Assembly (NCBI GenBank): GCA_028284325.1
Contig: JANQRX010000012.1
Span: 186,001-250,000, forward strand
Direction of reading: 5' to 3'
Source: Bauldia sp.
Lineage (GTDB): Bacteria; Pseudomonadota; Alphaproteobacteria; Rhizobiales; Kaistiaceae
Length of the DNA: 64,000 bases
Part shown: positions 9,061-17,043 of the stretch, one piece after another
Layout: each line of letters begins with the position of its first letter
How positions within the stretch are numbered: the first letter of the stretch is position 1
Position numbers and translations under genes: made by a program
Notes under the pieces: generated by a model
Told to the model about the DNA's origin: nothing
The model's input: only the letters and a program-made list of their open reading frames with translations
The model's database searches: none

Positions 9061-9076
9061 CCGAGCGCGCTCACCA
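9061..9076 (+). repeat. Direct repeat, distal copy (attR-like)
   Basis: CCGAGCGCGCTCACCA is identical to the last 16 nt of tRNA-Lys at 8099-8114. A CCTCG just upstream (9054-9058) weakly echoes the preceding CCTCGG of the tRNA, so the match may be the end of a slightly longer, diverged copy. It marks the distal border of a ~960-bp inserted segment holding only the FRG gene. Confidence 0.75.
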
Positions 9077-9175
9077 AGCATCCCCACCCCCCATGACCGT
9101 TTTCTTCAAGCCGGCTGCATCGCCGGCGTGGCACCTCTCGCGGACCAGACAGCCAGATCACGGGAAGGGAAAGCC

Positions 9176-9553
9176 ATGACGCAAGGAACGCTGCCGGTCC
9201 TGCCGGTCGCCGATGTCGACGCGATCGTCGACAGCTACGTGAAGCGCCTCGGGTTCACCGAGGACTTCAGGTTCCCCGGTGAGGACGGCGTGACCGCCAA
9301 CGCACAGGTGCGCCGCGGCAACTGCCAGATCATGTTCAACCGGAATCCGAAGGACGCCGATCGCGGCGGCGGCGGCATCTGGCTGTGGCTCCGGGCCGAT
9401 GACGTCGACATCGACCAGTTCTACGCAGCCGTGCGTGAGGCTGGCTTCACGGTGCGCGAGGAAATCGGCGACCGCTTCTGGGGCGACCGGTCCTTCGCCG
9501 TCGATGACGGTTTCGGCTACACACTGGCGTTCAACAAGAAGATTGCCGGCTAA
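9176..9553 (+). CDS. VOC family protein (glyoxalase/bleomycin-resistance-like)
   Basis: 125 aa, the size of bleomycin-resistance-type VOC proteins, which act as dimers that bind small molecules or metals. Two repeat modules are seen: LPVADVDAIVDSYVKRLGF at the start, and IWLWLRADDVDIDQF with VREEIGDRFWGDRSF in the second half, ending in the typical DDGFGYTLAF. ATG 9176 is preceded by GGGAAGGGA. The gene begins about 100 bp beyond the distal att-like repeat, so it belongs to the ancestral chromosome. It is convergent with the AraC regulator, 9 bp apart. Substrate unknown. Confidence 0.8.
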   Translation: MTQGTLPVLPVADVDAIVDSYVKRLGFTEDFRFPGEDGVTANAQVRRGNCQIMFNRNPKDADRGGGGIWLWLRADDVDIDQFYAAVREAGFTVREEIGDRFWGDRSFAVDDGFGYTLAFNKKIAG

Positions 9554-9562
9554 TTATAATAG

Positions 9563-10381
9563 TTAGACGGGCGCTGTCTCGGACAAATCGAACAGATCGG
9601 CGAGTCGGTAGCTGGCCCGCCCGAGGCCGCTCGCCGGCACGCCAACCATCGCGCGGAAGTCGGCCGCCAGATGGGCCTGGTCGGCGTAGCCGCAGCGCGC
9701 CGCGATGTCGGCGACGGCGCCGCCGCCGCGTCGCAGGAGGTCCGTGGCCCGCCGCAGCCGCAGGATGCGCTGGACCTGCTTCGGCCCGGTGCCGAACTCG
9801 GCCCGGTAGAGCCGGCGCAGATGGCGCACCGAGACGCCGCAGGCGTCCGCCAGCCGCTCGGCTCCGGCCGCCTCCATGAGCGGCAGGCGCGTGAGCAGCA
9901 CCCGGCCGAGGCCGGGGTCGCGGGCCTCGCCGAGACGTGCCAGCAGGAAGCGATCGAACAGCGTCGTGGCTTCGGCGAAGCTCGCCGTCGCGGCTGACCG
10001 GGCCAGCGACGACAGCGCCGCGTCGCCCATGGCGGCCATGTCGGTGAGGCGGTTGGCGAGGTGGTCGAGCGGCGGCCGGTGGAAGGCCGACGCGCAGCCC
10101 GCGTTGAACGCGACGCCGTAGTTGCACGCGCCCGCGGCGTTGATCACCTCGCTGGTCGAGCGCATCAGGCCCTTGACGAAGGCCGCCGGCTGAGCCGCCT
10201 TCGCGCCGTCGATGACGATCTCGCCGGGGTCGGCGATGGACATGATCCACGCGAAGGGCAGGCCGGGCAGAAAGCGCTCCGTGCCACCATGCCCCGAGGC
10301 GTCGAGATGCCAGTAGCAGGCGACGAACGGCCTGAGCGCCGGCGCGGGCAGGGCAAAGCGGACGGCGGGCTGCTCGGGCAT
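9563..10381 (-). CDS. AraC family transcriptional regulator
   Basis: 272 aa. An N-terminal ligand/dimer region of about 160 residues (LRPFVACYWHLD, RFLPGLPFAWIM, the DUF6597-type sensor seen in many AraC proteins) precedes a C-terminal pair of HTH motifs. HTH1 is around LADACGVSVRHLRRLYRAEFG and HTH2 around DIAARCGYADQAHLAADFRAMVG (shown in part). It is transcribed away from the VOC gene and lies downstream of the cupin gene on the same strand, separated by 51 bp. The inducer is unknown. Confidence 0.88.
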   Translation of the reverse strand: MPEQPAVRFALPAPALRPFVACYWHLDASGHGGTERFLPGLPFAWIMSIADPGEIVIDGAKAAQPAAFVKGLMRSTSEVINAAGACNYGVAFNAGCASAFHRPPLDHLANRLTDMAAMGDAALSSLARSAATASFAEATTLFDRFLLARLGEARDPGLGRVLLTRLPLMEAAGAERLADACGVSVRHLRRLYRAEFGTGPKQVQRILRLRRATDLLRRGGGAVADIAARCGYADQAHLAADFRAMVGVPASGLGRASYRLADLFDLSETAPV

Positions 10382-10432
10382 GGCGGCGATCTTATCCCAA
10401 CCGCGCCCCGGCCTGGAGCGGCGAGGCGGTGC

Positions 10433-10939
10433 TCAGTCCAGCCATACCCCCGCCATCGGTCCGTCGACACCACCGACGGGGTCCTGCGCCGGCTTCGGGA
10501 CGGCCGCGATCCGGCGGCGGATGCCGTCGCGATCCGCCTCGCCCTCGCGCATCAGGTCGACGCTGGTCGGCGCCGGATAGCCGCCGATGACCAGCAGGTC
10601 GGCGCCCGACGTCAGGCGCTTGTGCCCGACGCCGGCCGGAATCGCGAGGGCGTCGCCGGCCGCCACGTCGAGGGTCAGCCCGCCTTCGCCACCCAGCCGG
10701 ACGCGCGCCGTGCCCTCGGCGATGCCGAGGATCTCGTGGGCGTTCGAGTGGTAGTGATGGAAGGCGAAGATGCCGTTCCGCCAGGTCCACCGCCATCCGT
10801 GGCCGTGGAAGAGTTGCTCGAACGCGGTGGCGCGATCGCCCGTTTCCCCGTCGAGCACGCCCGTGTAGGCGATCAGCGGATAGCGGGGATGGTTGGGGAT
10901 GTCGCCGTCATCGGCGAAGGTGTGAACCGCGAACTCCAT
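10433..10939 (-). CDS. Cupin-fold protein, YjlB-like
   Basis: 168 aa. The cupin core is visible with the metal-site motif FHHYHSNAHEILGI (two His plus a Glu-type ligand) and the second motif GDALAIPAGVGHKRL. The overall layout resembles the YjlB family of uncharacterised cupins. The start at 10939 is chosen because GGAGGAAA lies directly upstream of it; the open frame runs 23 codons further without support. The AraC regulator follows on the same strand and may control it. No function is known. Confidence 0.8.
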   Translation of the reverse strand: MEFAVHTFADDGDIPNHPRYPLIAYTGVLDGETGDRATAFEQLFHGHGWRWTWRNGIFAFHHYHSNAHEILGIAEGTARVRLGGEGGLTLDVAAGDALAIPAGVGHKRLTSGADLLVIGGYPAPTSVDLMREGEADRDGIRRRIAAVPKPAQDPVGGVDGPMAGVWLD

Positions 10940-11012
10940 GGGCGTTTCCTCCGGCACTCCCGGCTGTACCCGCCGATCGCCGGTCAGACAATATCGTACG
11001 GGCGCCACCAGC

Positions 11013-11064
11013 CGTCATTCCGTGCGCGATGCAGCACGAAGTGGTGCTTCGCAGACCCGGAATC
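11013..11064 (+). repeat. Dispersed palindromic repeat, copy 1
   Basis: A 52-nt intergenic element. The outer arms are ATTCCG and CGGAAT, the inner arms AGCAC and GTGCT, and it contains the core GCAGCACGAAGTGGTGC that is identical in all three direct copies of the window. It can form an imperfect hairpin in RNA or DNA. Intergenic location and several copies fit a REP/MITE-like family. Confidence 0.75.
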
Positions 11065-11093
11065 GCGCGCAGAAAAGGCTTACGTCGCCAGAG

Positions 11094-11144
11094 GTCCCGC
11101 ATCTGCGGCGCGTCATCAGGATGCCGCACCGCGTACGGGACGAC
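11094..11144 (-). repeat. Dispersed palindromic repeat, diverged inverted copy
   Basis: Read on the minus strand it starts CGTCGTCCCGTACGCGGTGC and ends GCAGATGCGGGAC, paralleling CGTCATTCCGTGCGCGATGC and GCAGACCCGGAA of copy 1. The centre is different, so it is either an older copy or a related subfamily. Confidence 0.45.
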
Positions 11145-11261
11145 GGCGGGGATACAGGTCGGCCGGCGGACTCCTGCCCGCATGCGGTATGACGTAGTGA
11201 GTTCGGTGACGATGTGCCAATGGTCGTCCGGGGTCGCTCCGACGGAGCCAACCACCCTCGC

Positions 11262-11313
11262 CGTCATTCCGTGCGCGATGCAGCACGAAGTGGTGCTGCG
11301 CAGACGCGGAATC
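11262..11313 (+). repeat. Dispersed palindromic repeat, copy 2
   Basis: Same 52-nt length as copy 1 and nearly identical (differences at the loop-proximal TTC/TGC and the CCC/CGC positions). It carries the same 17-nt core. It lies upstream of the DUF1330 gene. Confidence 0.75.
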
Positions 11314-11437
11314 TCTCGCGGGAAAGGCTCGCAGGGCACTGCCGCTTGAAGCCGGCACCGGCCTCGCCTAAGTCCCCGGGGCACGGCGGCGGGCGACCGG
11401 TCGGCCGCCGATTCCCCTACACATGGAGCCCCAAGAC

Positions 11438-11737
11438 ATGAGCGACGGCAAAGCGATGCTCGTTTCCCTCGGCGTGGTCAATCCCGACGCCGCCGACGAC
11501 CTGAAGGCCTACCAGACCGGTGCCGGCCCGTTGCTGATGGCCGCGGGCGCGAAGATCGTCGGCGGCTGGAAGTTCGCCCATCGCCTTGTCGGCGACCGGC
11601 CGATCGACACGGTGTTCGTGGCCGAGTTCCCGAATGCCGAGGCCATCAAGGCGGTCTGGGCAAGCGATGCCTACAAGGCGCTGGTGCCGGCCCGCGACCG
11701 GGGCTTCAAGGTGCTCGACCAGTTCATCGTCGAATAA
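11438..11737 (+). CDS. DUF1330-type small protein
   Basis: 99 aa ferredoxin-like-fold protein of the DUF1330 / dimeric alpha-beta barrel type. The pattern MLVSLGVVNPD...LKAYQTGAGPLLMAAGAKIVGG...TVFVAEFPNAEAIKAVWASDAYKALVPARD (given in part) is typical: beta strand, helix, and a conserved W-x-S-D-x-Y segment. Start 11438 has GGAG about 9 nt upstream; an alternative ATG sits at 11423. Function is unknown. It is convergent with the HAD-II gene. Confidence 0.75.
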   Translation: MSDGKAMLVSLGVVNPDAADDLKAYQTGAGPLLMAAGAKIVGGWKFAHRLVGDRPIDTVFVAEFPNAEAIKAVWASDAYKALVPARDRGFKVLDQFIVE

Positions 11738-11759
11738 GGCGGCCCGTCGCCCGGGCGCG

Positions 11760-12479
11760 TCAGCTTTCCGCGCGGTGCGCCTCCACCATGGCGGCGAGGC
11801 TCGGGAACGTGAAATCGGTGTATGGCGTCGCCTCCGGCGGCCGCGTGGCCCCGAAGCCCTGCCGGCCGTGGCGCCGGTGGATCCAGCATGTGTGCAGGCC
11901 CGCCGCGCTGGCCGGTGCGTGGTCGTGGAACAGGCTTTCGGCTGTGTGGAGGATGTCGCCGCTGGCGATCCCGCGCCGGTTCAACTGGTCGAGCATGTAG
12001 CTGAGATTGCGCGGCGACGGCTTGTACGAACCGATGTCTTCGGCGGTGTAGACGGCGTCGAAGTCGACCCCCAGCCTGACGGCGGAGTGGGCGAAGCTGG
12101 CGTTGTCGACGTTGGAGAGGACGACCAGCCGGTAGTGATCCTTCAGATAGGCGAGTGCGGCGGCGCTGTCGTCGAAGGCCGGCCAGTCGCGGACCGATTG
12201 GCCGTAGGCGCGGCACTCGTCCCGGGTCGCGGTAACGCCCCAGCCTTCCGCGAGCCGCTTGTAGACGACGGCCAGAATCTCCGGATAGGGCTTCGCCGGC
12301 GTGTGCTCCTGCGCGAAGGATTCCTGCAGCGCGTGGGCCTCCAGGATGTCGTCGTCGCCGAGCGGGCGGTCGGCACGGGCGGCCAGGCCGTGGAGCGCGG
12401 CGAGCATACCGCTCTCCCAGTCGATCAGGGTGCCGTAGACGTCGAAGGTCAGCGTCGTGAAGTCGCGAAGGCGGGGCAT
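11760..12479 (-). CDS. Haloacid dehalogenase, type II (HAD superfamily)
   Basis: 239 aa. The catalytic Asp is at about residue 13 in LTFDVYGTLIDW, motif II is in VVLSNVDN, and the Lys of motif III is in GSYKPSPRNL, all typical of (S)-2-haloacid dehalogenase-like HADs. Many members hydrolyse phosphates or other substrates, so true dehalogenation is not assured. It starts 4 bp after the stop of the PotC-like permease and is the last gene of the polyamine-type ABC operon, which suggests it acts on the imported compound or a derivative. Confidence 0.85.
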   Translation of the reverse strand: MPRLRDFTTLTFDVYGTLIDWESGMLAALHGLAARADRPLGDDDILEAHALQESFAQEHTPAKPYPEILAVVYKRLAEGWGVTATRDECRAYGQSVRDWPAFDDSAAALAYLKDHYRLVVLSNVDNASFAHSAVRLGVDFDAVYTAEDIGSYKPSPRNLSYMLDQLNRRGIASGDILHTAESLFHDHAPASAAGLHTCWIHRRHGRQGFGATRPPEATPYTDFTFPSLAAMVEAHRAES

Positions 12480-12483
12480 GCTC

Positions 12484-13329
12484 TCAGACGCCGCGCAGGC
12501 GGTCGGAACGCCGGCGCAGGAGCTCGCGCGTCACCAGCAGCAGGCCGGACACGAGCACCAGCAGGGTCGCGACGGCCAGGATGGTCGGGTTGATCTGCTC
12601 GCGCAGCCCCGAGAACATCTGGCGCGGGATCGTCCGCTGGTCGGGCCCGGCGAGGAAGAGCACCAGCACCACCTCGTCGAACGAGGTGACGAAGGCGAAC
12701 AGCCCGCCGGAGATCACGCCCGGCCGGATGATCGGCAGCACGATGTCGCGGAAGGCGCGCATCGGGCTGGCGCCGAGGCCGATGCCGGCGTTGTAGAGCG
12801 ACCGGTCGAACCCTGCGAGGGTTGCGGTCACCGTCACGATGACGAAGGGCACGCCCAGCGCCGCGTGCGCGATAATCAGGCCGAGATGGGTGCCGACCAG
12901 GTTGAACCGCGTGTAGAAGAAGAACATGCCCGCGGCGATGATGATCAGCGGCACAATCATCGGCGACAGGAGCAGCGCGGTGATCAGCCGCCGGTAGGGC
13001 ATGGCGCTGTTGGCGAGGCCGACCGCCGCGAGCGTCCCCAGCGTGGTGGCTAGGATCGTGGCGGCGATACCGACGATGAAGGAGTTGCGGATCGCCAGCA
13101 GCCAGTTGGGATTCTCCAGGATCGATCCGTACCAGCGCAGCGAATAGGCCTCGGAATCGAAGGCGAGCATGCCCTCGGTGAAGGTGAAGAACGGCTCGGC
13201 GTTGAACGACAGCGGAATGATCACCAGGATCGGCGCCATCAGGAAGAACAGCACCAGCCCGGCCACCGCCCGCAGCGCATAGATGCCGGTGCGATCCCAG
13301 AGCGTGTAGTATTCGGGAAAGCGCGCCAT
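12484..13329 (-). CDS. ABC transporter permease, PotC family (polyamine type)
   Basis: 281 aa inner-membrane protein with about six helices. The permease loop lies around GIGLGASPMRAFRDIVLPIIRPG, the standard ATPase-contact motif. It follows the PotB-like permease by 4 bp. In PotABCD-type systems PotB and PotC form the heterodimeric channel. Hydrophobic segments begin at about residue 15 and end near 270, with a basic C-terminus. Confidence 0.92.
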   Translation of the reverse strand: MARFPEYYTLWDRTGIYALRAVAGLVLFFLMAPILVIIPLSFNAEPFFTFTEGMLAFDSEAYSLRWYGSILENPNWLLAIRNSFIVGIAATILATTLGTLAAVGLANSAMPYRRLITALLLSPMIVPLIIIAAGMFFFYTRFNLVGTHLGLIIAHAALGVPFVIVTVTATLAGFDRSLYNAGIGLGASPMRAFRDIVLPIIRPGVISGGLFAFVTSFDEVVLVLFLAGPDQRTIPRQMFSGLREQINPTILAVATLLVLVSGLLLVTRELLRRRSDRLRGV

Positions 13330-13333
13330 CGCC

Positions 13334-14608
13334 TCAGGCCAGCTTGATGTTGTCGGCGCCCACCAGCCGGTCGTAGACCCAGTACAGCACCATGATCAGC
13401 ACCAGGAGCAGTGCGCCGAGGGCGGCCGCGAGCTCCCAGTTGTTCGACTGCTGCATGTGGAAGGCGATGATGTTGGAGATCATCTGGCCGTCGGTGCCGC
13501 CGACCAGCGCCGGGGTGATGTAGTAGCCGACCGAGATGATGAACACGAGCAGGCCGCCGGCCGACACGCCGGGCAGGGTCATCGGAAAATAGATGCGCCA
13601 GAACGCCGGGATCGGCTTGGAGCCAAGCGACATCGCCGCGCGCATGTAGCTCGGATCGATACCGCGCATGACGCTGTAAAGCGGCAGCACCATGAACGGC
13701 AGGAGGATGTGCGTCATCGCCACGATGGTGGCGAACTCGGTGAACATCATCTCCAGCGGTTCACTGGTGAGGCCGACCCCCATCAGCAGCGAGTTCACCA
13801 CGCCGTTGGTCTGCAGGAGCGCGATCCAGGCCGTCGTGCGCACCAGCAGCGACGTCCAGAACGGCAGGAGCACCAGCACCATCAGAAGATTGGCGCGCAT
13901 CGGCGGCGCGTGGGCGAGATAGTAGGCCAGCGGATAGCCGAGCAGGAACGTCAGGACGGTGATGACCAGCGCGATGCGGAGCGTCTTGATGTAGAGCGGG
14001 ATGTAGATCCGCGCCGACTCGCGCAACTGGATGCCGCCCTCGGGCGTGCGCTCCAGATCGAGCGCGGTGAGGAAGTAGGTCTCGCGGAAGCTGCGGCCGG
14101 TCTCGCGCACCGCGTTCCACAGGTCGGTGGAGGTCCACCGCTCGTCGATGTCGCCAAGCATGGTCGCGCCGCTGGCGGCCAACTCCGCGTCGTCGGCACG
14201 CCGCAGCTTGCGCGCCGTCGATTTCACCAGGCTCGACGTGCCGGGCAGGGCGCGATTGAATTCCTCGCCGAGCCGGCCGGCGGTCCGCTCGTTGGCGAGG
14301 CGCTTCAGGTCGATCGCCAGCGCCGTCAGCACCGGCTCGTCGGGCGTGCCGGTGCCGTCCCAGGTTCCGAGCGCCGCCAGCGTGTCCGGGATCAGCTCGA
14401 CGACGGTCGGGTTGTAGACGCTGCGATAGAGCATCGTCGCGATCGGCGCGAAGAACGCGAAGATGATGAAGGCGAGCAGCGGGGCGACCAGGCCGAGCGC
14501 CACGAGACGGCGGCGACGGAGCTGGCGCCGGGAGGCGAGGATTTCCTCGCGCGTCAGCGCGTCGGGCGACGAAGCGCCGTGGAGCTGATCGGAGACGGCG
14601 GTCATCAT
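13334..14608 (-). CDS. ABC transporter permease, PotB family, with large insertion after the first helix
   Basis: 424 aa, clearly longer than the ~280-320 aa usual for PotB. The first helix (about residues 35-58) is followed by about 150 mostly polar residues before the second helix (near 212); by topology this insertion is periplasmic. The channel part is typical, with an EAA-type loop at MRAAMSLGSKPIPAFWRIYFP. Two consecutive ATGs occur at the start (14608, 14605). The start lies only a few bases after a strong GC hairpin that separates it from the binding-protein gene. Confidence 0.9.
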   Translation of the reverse strand: MMTAVSDQLHGASSPDALTREEILASRRQLRRRRLVALGLVAPLLAFIIFAFFAPIATMLYRSVYNPTVVELIPDTLAALGTWDGTGTPDEPVLTALAIDLKRLANERTAGRLGEEFNRALPGTSSLVKSTARKLRRADDAELAASGATMLGDIDERWTSTDLWNAVRETGRSFRETYFLTALDLERTPEGGIQLRESARIYIPLYIKTLRIALVITVLTFLLGYPLAYYLAHAPPMRANLLMVLVLLPFWTSLLVRTTAWIALLQTNGVVNSLLMGVGLTSEPLEMMFTEFATIVAMTHILLPFMVLPLYSVMRGIDPSYMRAAMSLGSKPIPAFWRIYFPMTLPGVSAGGLLVFIISVGYYITPALVGGTDGQMISNIIAFHMQQSNNWELAAALGALLLVLIMVLYWVYDRLVGADNIKLA

Positions 14609-14610
14609 CG

Positions 14611-14643
14611 AAAACGAGGCGGCGCGGTCGGGACCGCGCCGCC
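14611..14643 (-). terminator. Intra-operon hairpin, attenuator or partial terminator
   Basis: A perfect 12-bp inverted repeat (14618-14629 with 14632-14643, loop GG) lies between the binding-protein gene and the PotB gene. On the transcribed strand it is followed by CTCGTTTTCG, a short U-rich tract. This would let most transcripts end after the binding protein, giving more binding protein than permease, a common arrangement in ABC operons. Folding is seen in the sequence; function is inferred. Confidence 0.6.
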
Positions 14644-14653
14644 CCCGGTCAGC

Positions 14654-15706
14654 TTACTGGAGCAGCCACTCGTTGAACTTCTCGCCGAGCGTCTCGCCGA
14701 AATCGGCCCAGAAGATACCGTCCGCCTTGAGGCCCTTGTCGATATGAGCCGTCGGCAGATCGTTCGCGACCGACGGATCGACCAGTGCCGCCGCCGACTT
14801 GCGGGTCGGACCGTAGGCCACGTCCTGCATGCCGGAGAGCGGCTTGGTGTTGGTGGCGAACTTGATGAAGTCGATCGCCAGATCCTTGTTCGGCGTGCCC
14901 TTGACGATGGCCCACACGTCGAGATCGAAGACCATCTTGTCCCAGACCATCGCGAACGGTGCGCCGTCGTCCTGGATGGCGCCGAAGATGCGGCCGTTGG
15001 CCGACTGCACCATCACCGCGCCTCCGTCGTTGAGGAGCTGCGGCGCCTGCGACCAGGAATCGTACCAGACGAGGTCGTCGCGGATGGTGTCGAGCTTGGC
15101 GAAGGCACGCGCCTGTCCGTCCTCGGTCGCCAGAACCTCGTACACGTCTTCCTTGGCGACGCCGTCGGCGATCAGCGCCCATTCGAGGTTGACCTGCGGC
15201 CGCTTCCTGAGAGCGCGTTTGCCGGGGATTTTGTTAGTGTCGAAGAAATCGGCGATGGTCGTCGGTACGGTGTCGCCGATGGTCTCGTTGTTGTAGGCGA
15301 AGATGATCGCCCAGAAGATCACGCCGACGCCGCATTCGTTGGCGAGCGCTTCGGGGAAGAAGTCGTCGGCCGCGGCCATGCCGTCGTCGCCGGGCGGCAG
15401 GTCGAAGTCGATGACTTCAACCAGCCCTTCCGAACAGGCCCGCTCGAGGTCGATCACTTCGATGTCGACCACATCCCACTGGATGTTGCCGGCCTCGACC
15501 TGCGCCTTGATCTCGGCGATGCCGCCCGAATAGTCCTCGAACAGCACGTTGTTGCCCGTTGCGGCGATGTACGGGTCGATCATGTGTTTCTTCTGCGCCG
15601 CCCCATAGGCGCCGCCGAAGGATACGGCAGTCAGATCGTCGGCGACCGTGGTGGTCGCGAAGGTCGCGGCCAGCGCCGCGCCAACAAGGATGGAAGTCAG
15701 TCGCAT
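14654..15706 (-). CDS. Polyamine-type ABC transporter substrate-binding protein (PotD/PotF-like)
   Basis: 350 aa periplasmic protein. A signal peptide of about 22 residues ends at TTTVADD. The mature part has the PotD-type AVSFGGAYGAAQKKHMIDPY start, EAGNIQWDVVDIE, and IPGKRALRKRPQ typical of this binding-protein class. The ligand may be a polyamine, but related proteins bind other cationic or amino compounds, so the ligand is open. Encoded between the ATPase and the permeases and followed by a GC hairpin. Confidence 0.9.
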   Translation of the reverse strand: MRLTSILVGAALAATFATTTVADDLTAVSFGGAYGAAQKKHMIDPYIAATGNNVLFEDYSGGIAEIKAQVEAGNIQWDVVDIEVIDLERACSEGLVEVIDFDLPPGDDGMAAADDFFPEALANECGVGVIFWAIIFAYNNETIGDTVPTTIADFFDTNKIPGKRALRKRPQVNLEWALIADGVAKEDVYEVLATEDGQARAFAKLDTIRDDLVWYDSWSQAPQLLNDGGAVMVQSANGRIFGAIQDDGAPFAMVWDKMVFDLDVWAIVKGTPNKDLAIDFIKFATNTKPLSGMQDVAYGPTRKSAAALVDPSVANDLPTAHIDKGLKADGIFWADFGETLGEKFNEWLLQ

Positions 15707-15742
15707 GGTCCAGTCACTCCTTTTGGCTGGGACAAGGTTCTC

Positions 15743-16888
15743 CTAAAGCGGTTTGAAGGCGAAGCAGTCGCTGGTGTGCCACACCAAATGGCTGTCCTGG
15801 CCGACCGTCACCTTCGGTGCGGCGGCGTCGTTCAGCGCCTTCACGGTGATCTCGGTACCGTCGGCGAGGTGGTAGTAGTAGCGGATGAAGTCGCCGACGT
15901 AGTGGCGGACGCTGAAGCGCGCCTCGATCTCGTTCTCGTAGCCGGGCGCGTCCTCGCGGATGAACAGTTTCTCCGGGCGTATCGAGATGATGCAGGGCTC
16001 CCCGGCCTCGGTCACGTCGCCGATCCGCGCGGTCACCACCGCGCCGGCCTTCAGTCGGACCTCGGCGGTTCCGTCCCCCAGCGACGCGACTTCGCCTTCG
16101 ATCATGTTGTTCTCACCGATGAAGTCGGCGACGAACGCGTTGCTCGGGCTCTCATAGAGATCGTTGGGCGCGGCGCATTGCTGGACGACACCGTCGTTGA
16201 ACACCGCCACCCGGTCCGACATCGTCAGCGCCTCGGACTGATCGTGGGTGACGTAGATGACCGTGAAGCCGAGATCGCGGTGGAGATGGGTGATCTCGAC
16301 CTGCATCTGTTCGCGCAGCTTCTTGTCCAGCGCGCCGAGCGGCTCGTCCATCAGAACGATTGACGGATCGAAGACCAGCGCACGGGCGAGCGCCACGCGC
16401 TGGCGCTGGCCGCCGGAAAGCTGAGCCGGATAACGTTCGCCGAAGTCGCCGAGCTTGACGAGATCGAGGTACTCGCCGACCCGCCGTTCGACCTCGGCGC
16501 GCGCGAGATTGCGGATCTTCAGGGGGTAACCCAGGTTCTCCGCGACCGTCATGTGGGGGAAGAGCGCGTAGTTCTGGAAGACCATGCCGATGTTGCGGTG
16601 GTAGGGCGCCGTCCGCGTCAGCGGCACGCTGTCGACCAGGATTTCGCCACTGGTGACGCTCTCGAAACCGGCAAGCATCATCAGCATCGTCGTCTTGCCC
16701 GAACCGGACGGGCCGAGCAGGGTGATGAATTCGCCCTTGGCGACATCCAGCGAGAAGCCTTTGACCACCAGGACCTGCTGGTCGTAGCTCTTCTTCACGT
16801 CGGTGAATCTGAGATACGCCGCCCGCGCCGGTTCGCCCGGTTCCACGGGCGCGCTCGTCGGCGTCGTGTTCACACTGGCGGCACTCAT
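15743..16888 (-). CDS. Polyamine-type ABC transporter ATP-binding protein (PotA-like)
   Basis: 381 aa from the chosen start. Walker A is GPSGSGKTT, the signature LSGGQRQRVALARAL, Walker B VLMDEPLGALD, and H-loop VTHDQSEAL; the last ~110 residues form a TOBE-type regulatory domain. The start at 16888 (MSAASVNTT) is preferred to an upstream in-frame start 14 codons earlier because the extra residues are not family-like. First gene of a five-gene operon reading leftwards: ATPase, binding protein, two permeases, HAD-II hydrolase. Confidence 0.92.
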   Translation of the reverse strand: MSAASVNTTPTSAPVEPGEPARAAYLRFTDVKKSYDQQVLVVKGFSLDVAKGEFITLLGPSGSGKTTMLMMLAGFESVTSGEILVDSVPLTRTAPYHRNIGMVFQNYALFPHMTVAENLGYPLKIRNLARAEVERRVGEYLDLVKLGDFGERYPAQLSGGQRQRVALARALVFDPSIVLMDEPLGALDKKLREQMQVEITHLHRDLGFTVIYVTHDQSEALTMSDRVAVFNDGVVQQCAAPNDLYESPSNAFVADFIGENNMIEGEVASLGDGTAEVRLKAGAVVTARIGDVTEAGEPCIISIRPEKLFIREDAPGYENEIEARFSVRHYVGDFIRYYYHLADGTEITVKALNDAAAPKVTVGQDSHLVWHTSDCFAFKPL

Positions 16889-17043
16889 ACGGGATATGAG
16901 GGTACACGATTGAGGCCGACCGTCACGCAAAAACGGCGGGCAGGCCCTGCGCGTCCGATGGGCAACGGCCCCGTCGGGCGATGCGTGTCAGGCCCCGAAA
17001 CCGGCGCCGAAGGGCCCGTGGAGCGCCGGATTTGGTCTCTGGA

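Larger units (their letters stand above)
10940..11437. other. Gene-free stretch with a cluster of dispersed palindromic repeats
   Basis: About 500 bp with no credible coding sequence. It holds two direct copies (11013-11064 and 11262-11313) and one diverged inverted copy (about 11094-11144) of a 52-bp palindromic element that recurs at 30769-30820. Short open frames here are translations of the repeats. Confidence 0.7.

Noticed and set aside
8897..9175. N-terminal extension of the VOC protein at 9176
   Set aside because: It overlaps the FRG gene and the att-like repeat; the Shine-Dalgarno and family start are at 9176.
10908..11384. Open frames in the 10940-11437 gap with repeated RSTTSCC-type peptides
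   Set aside because: They are translations of the palindromic repeats; no start signal or family supports them.
13457..16363. Very long open reading frame (968 codons) on the plus strand
   Set aside because: It is antisense to the polyamine-type ABC operon, has no family motif and an Arg/Gly/Asp-rich composition typical of antisense GC-rich frames.
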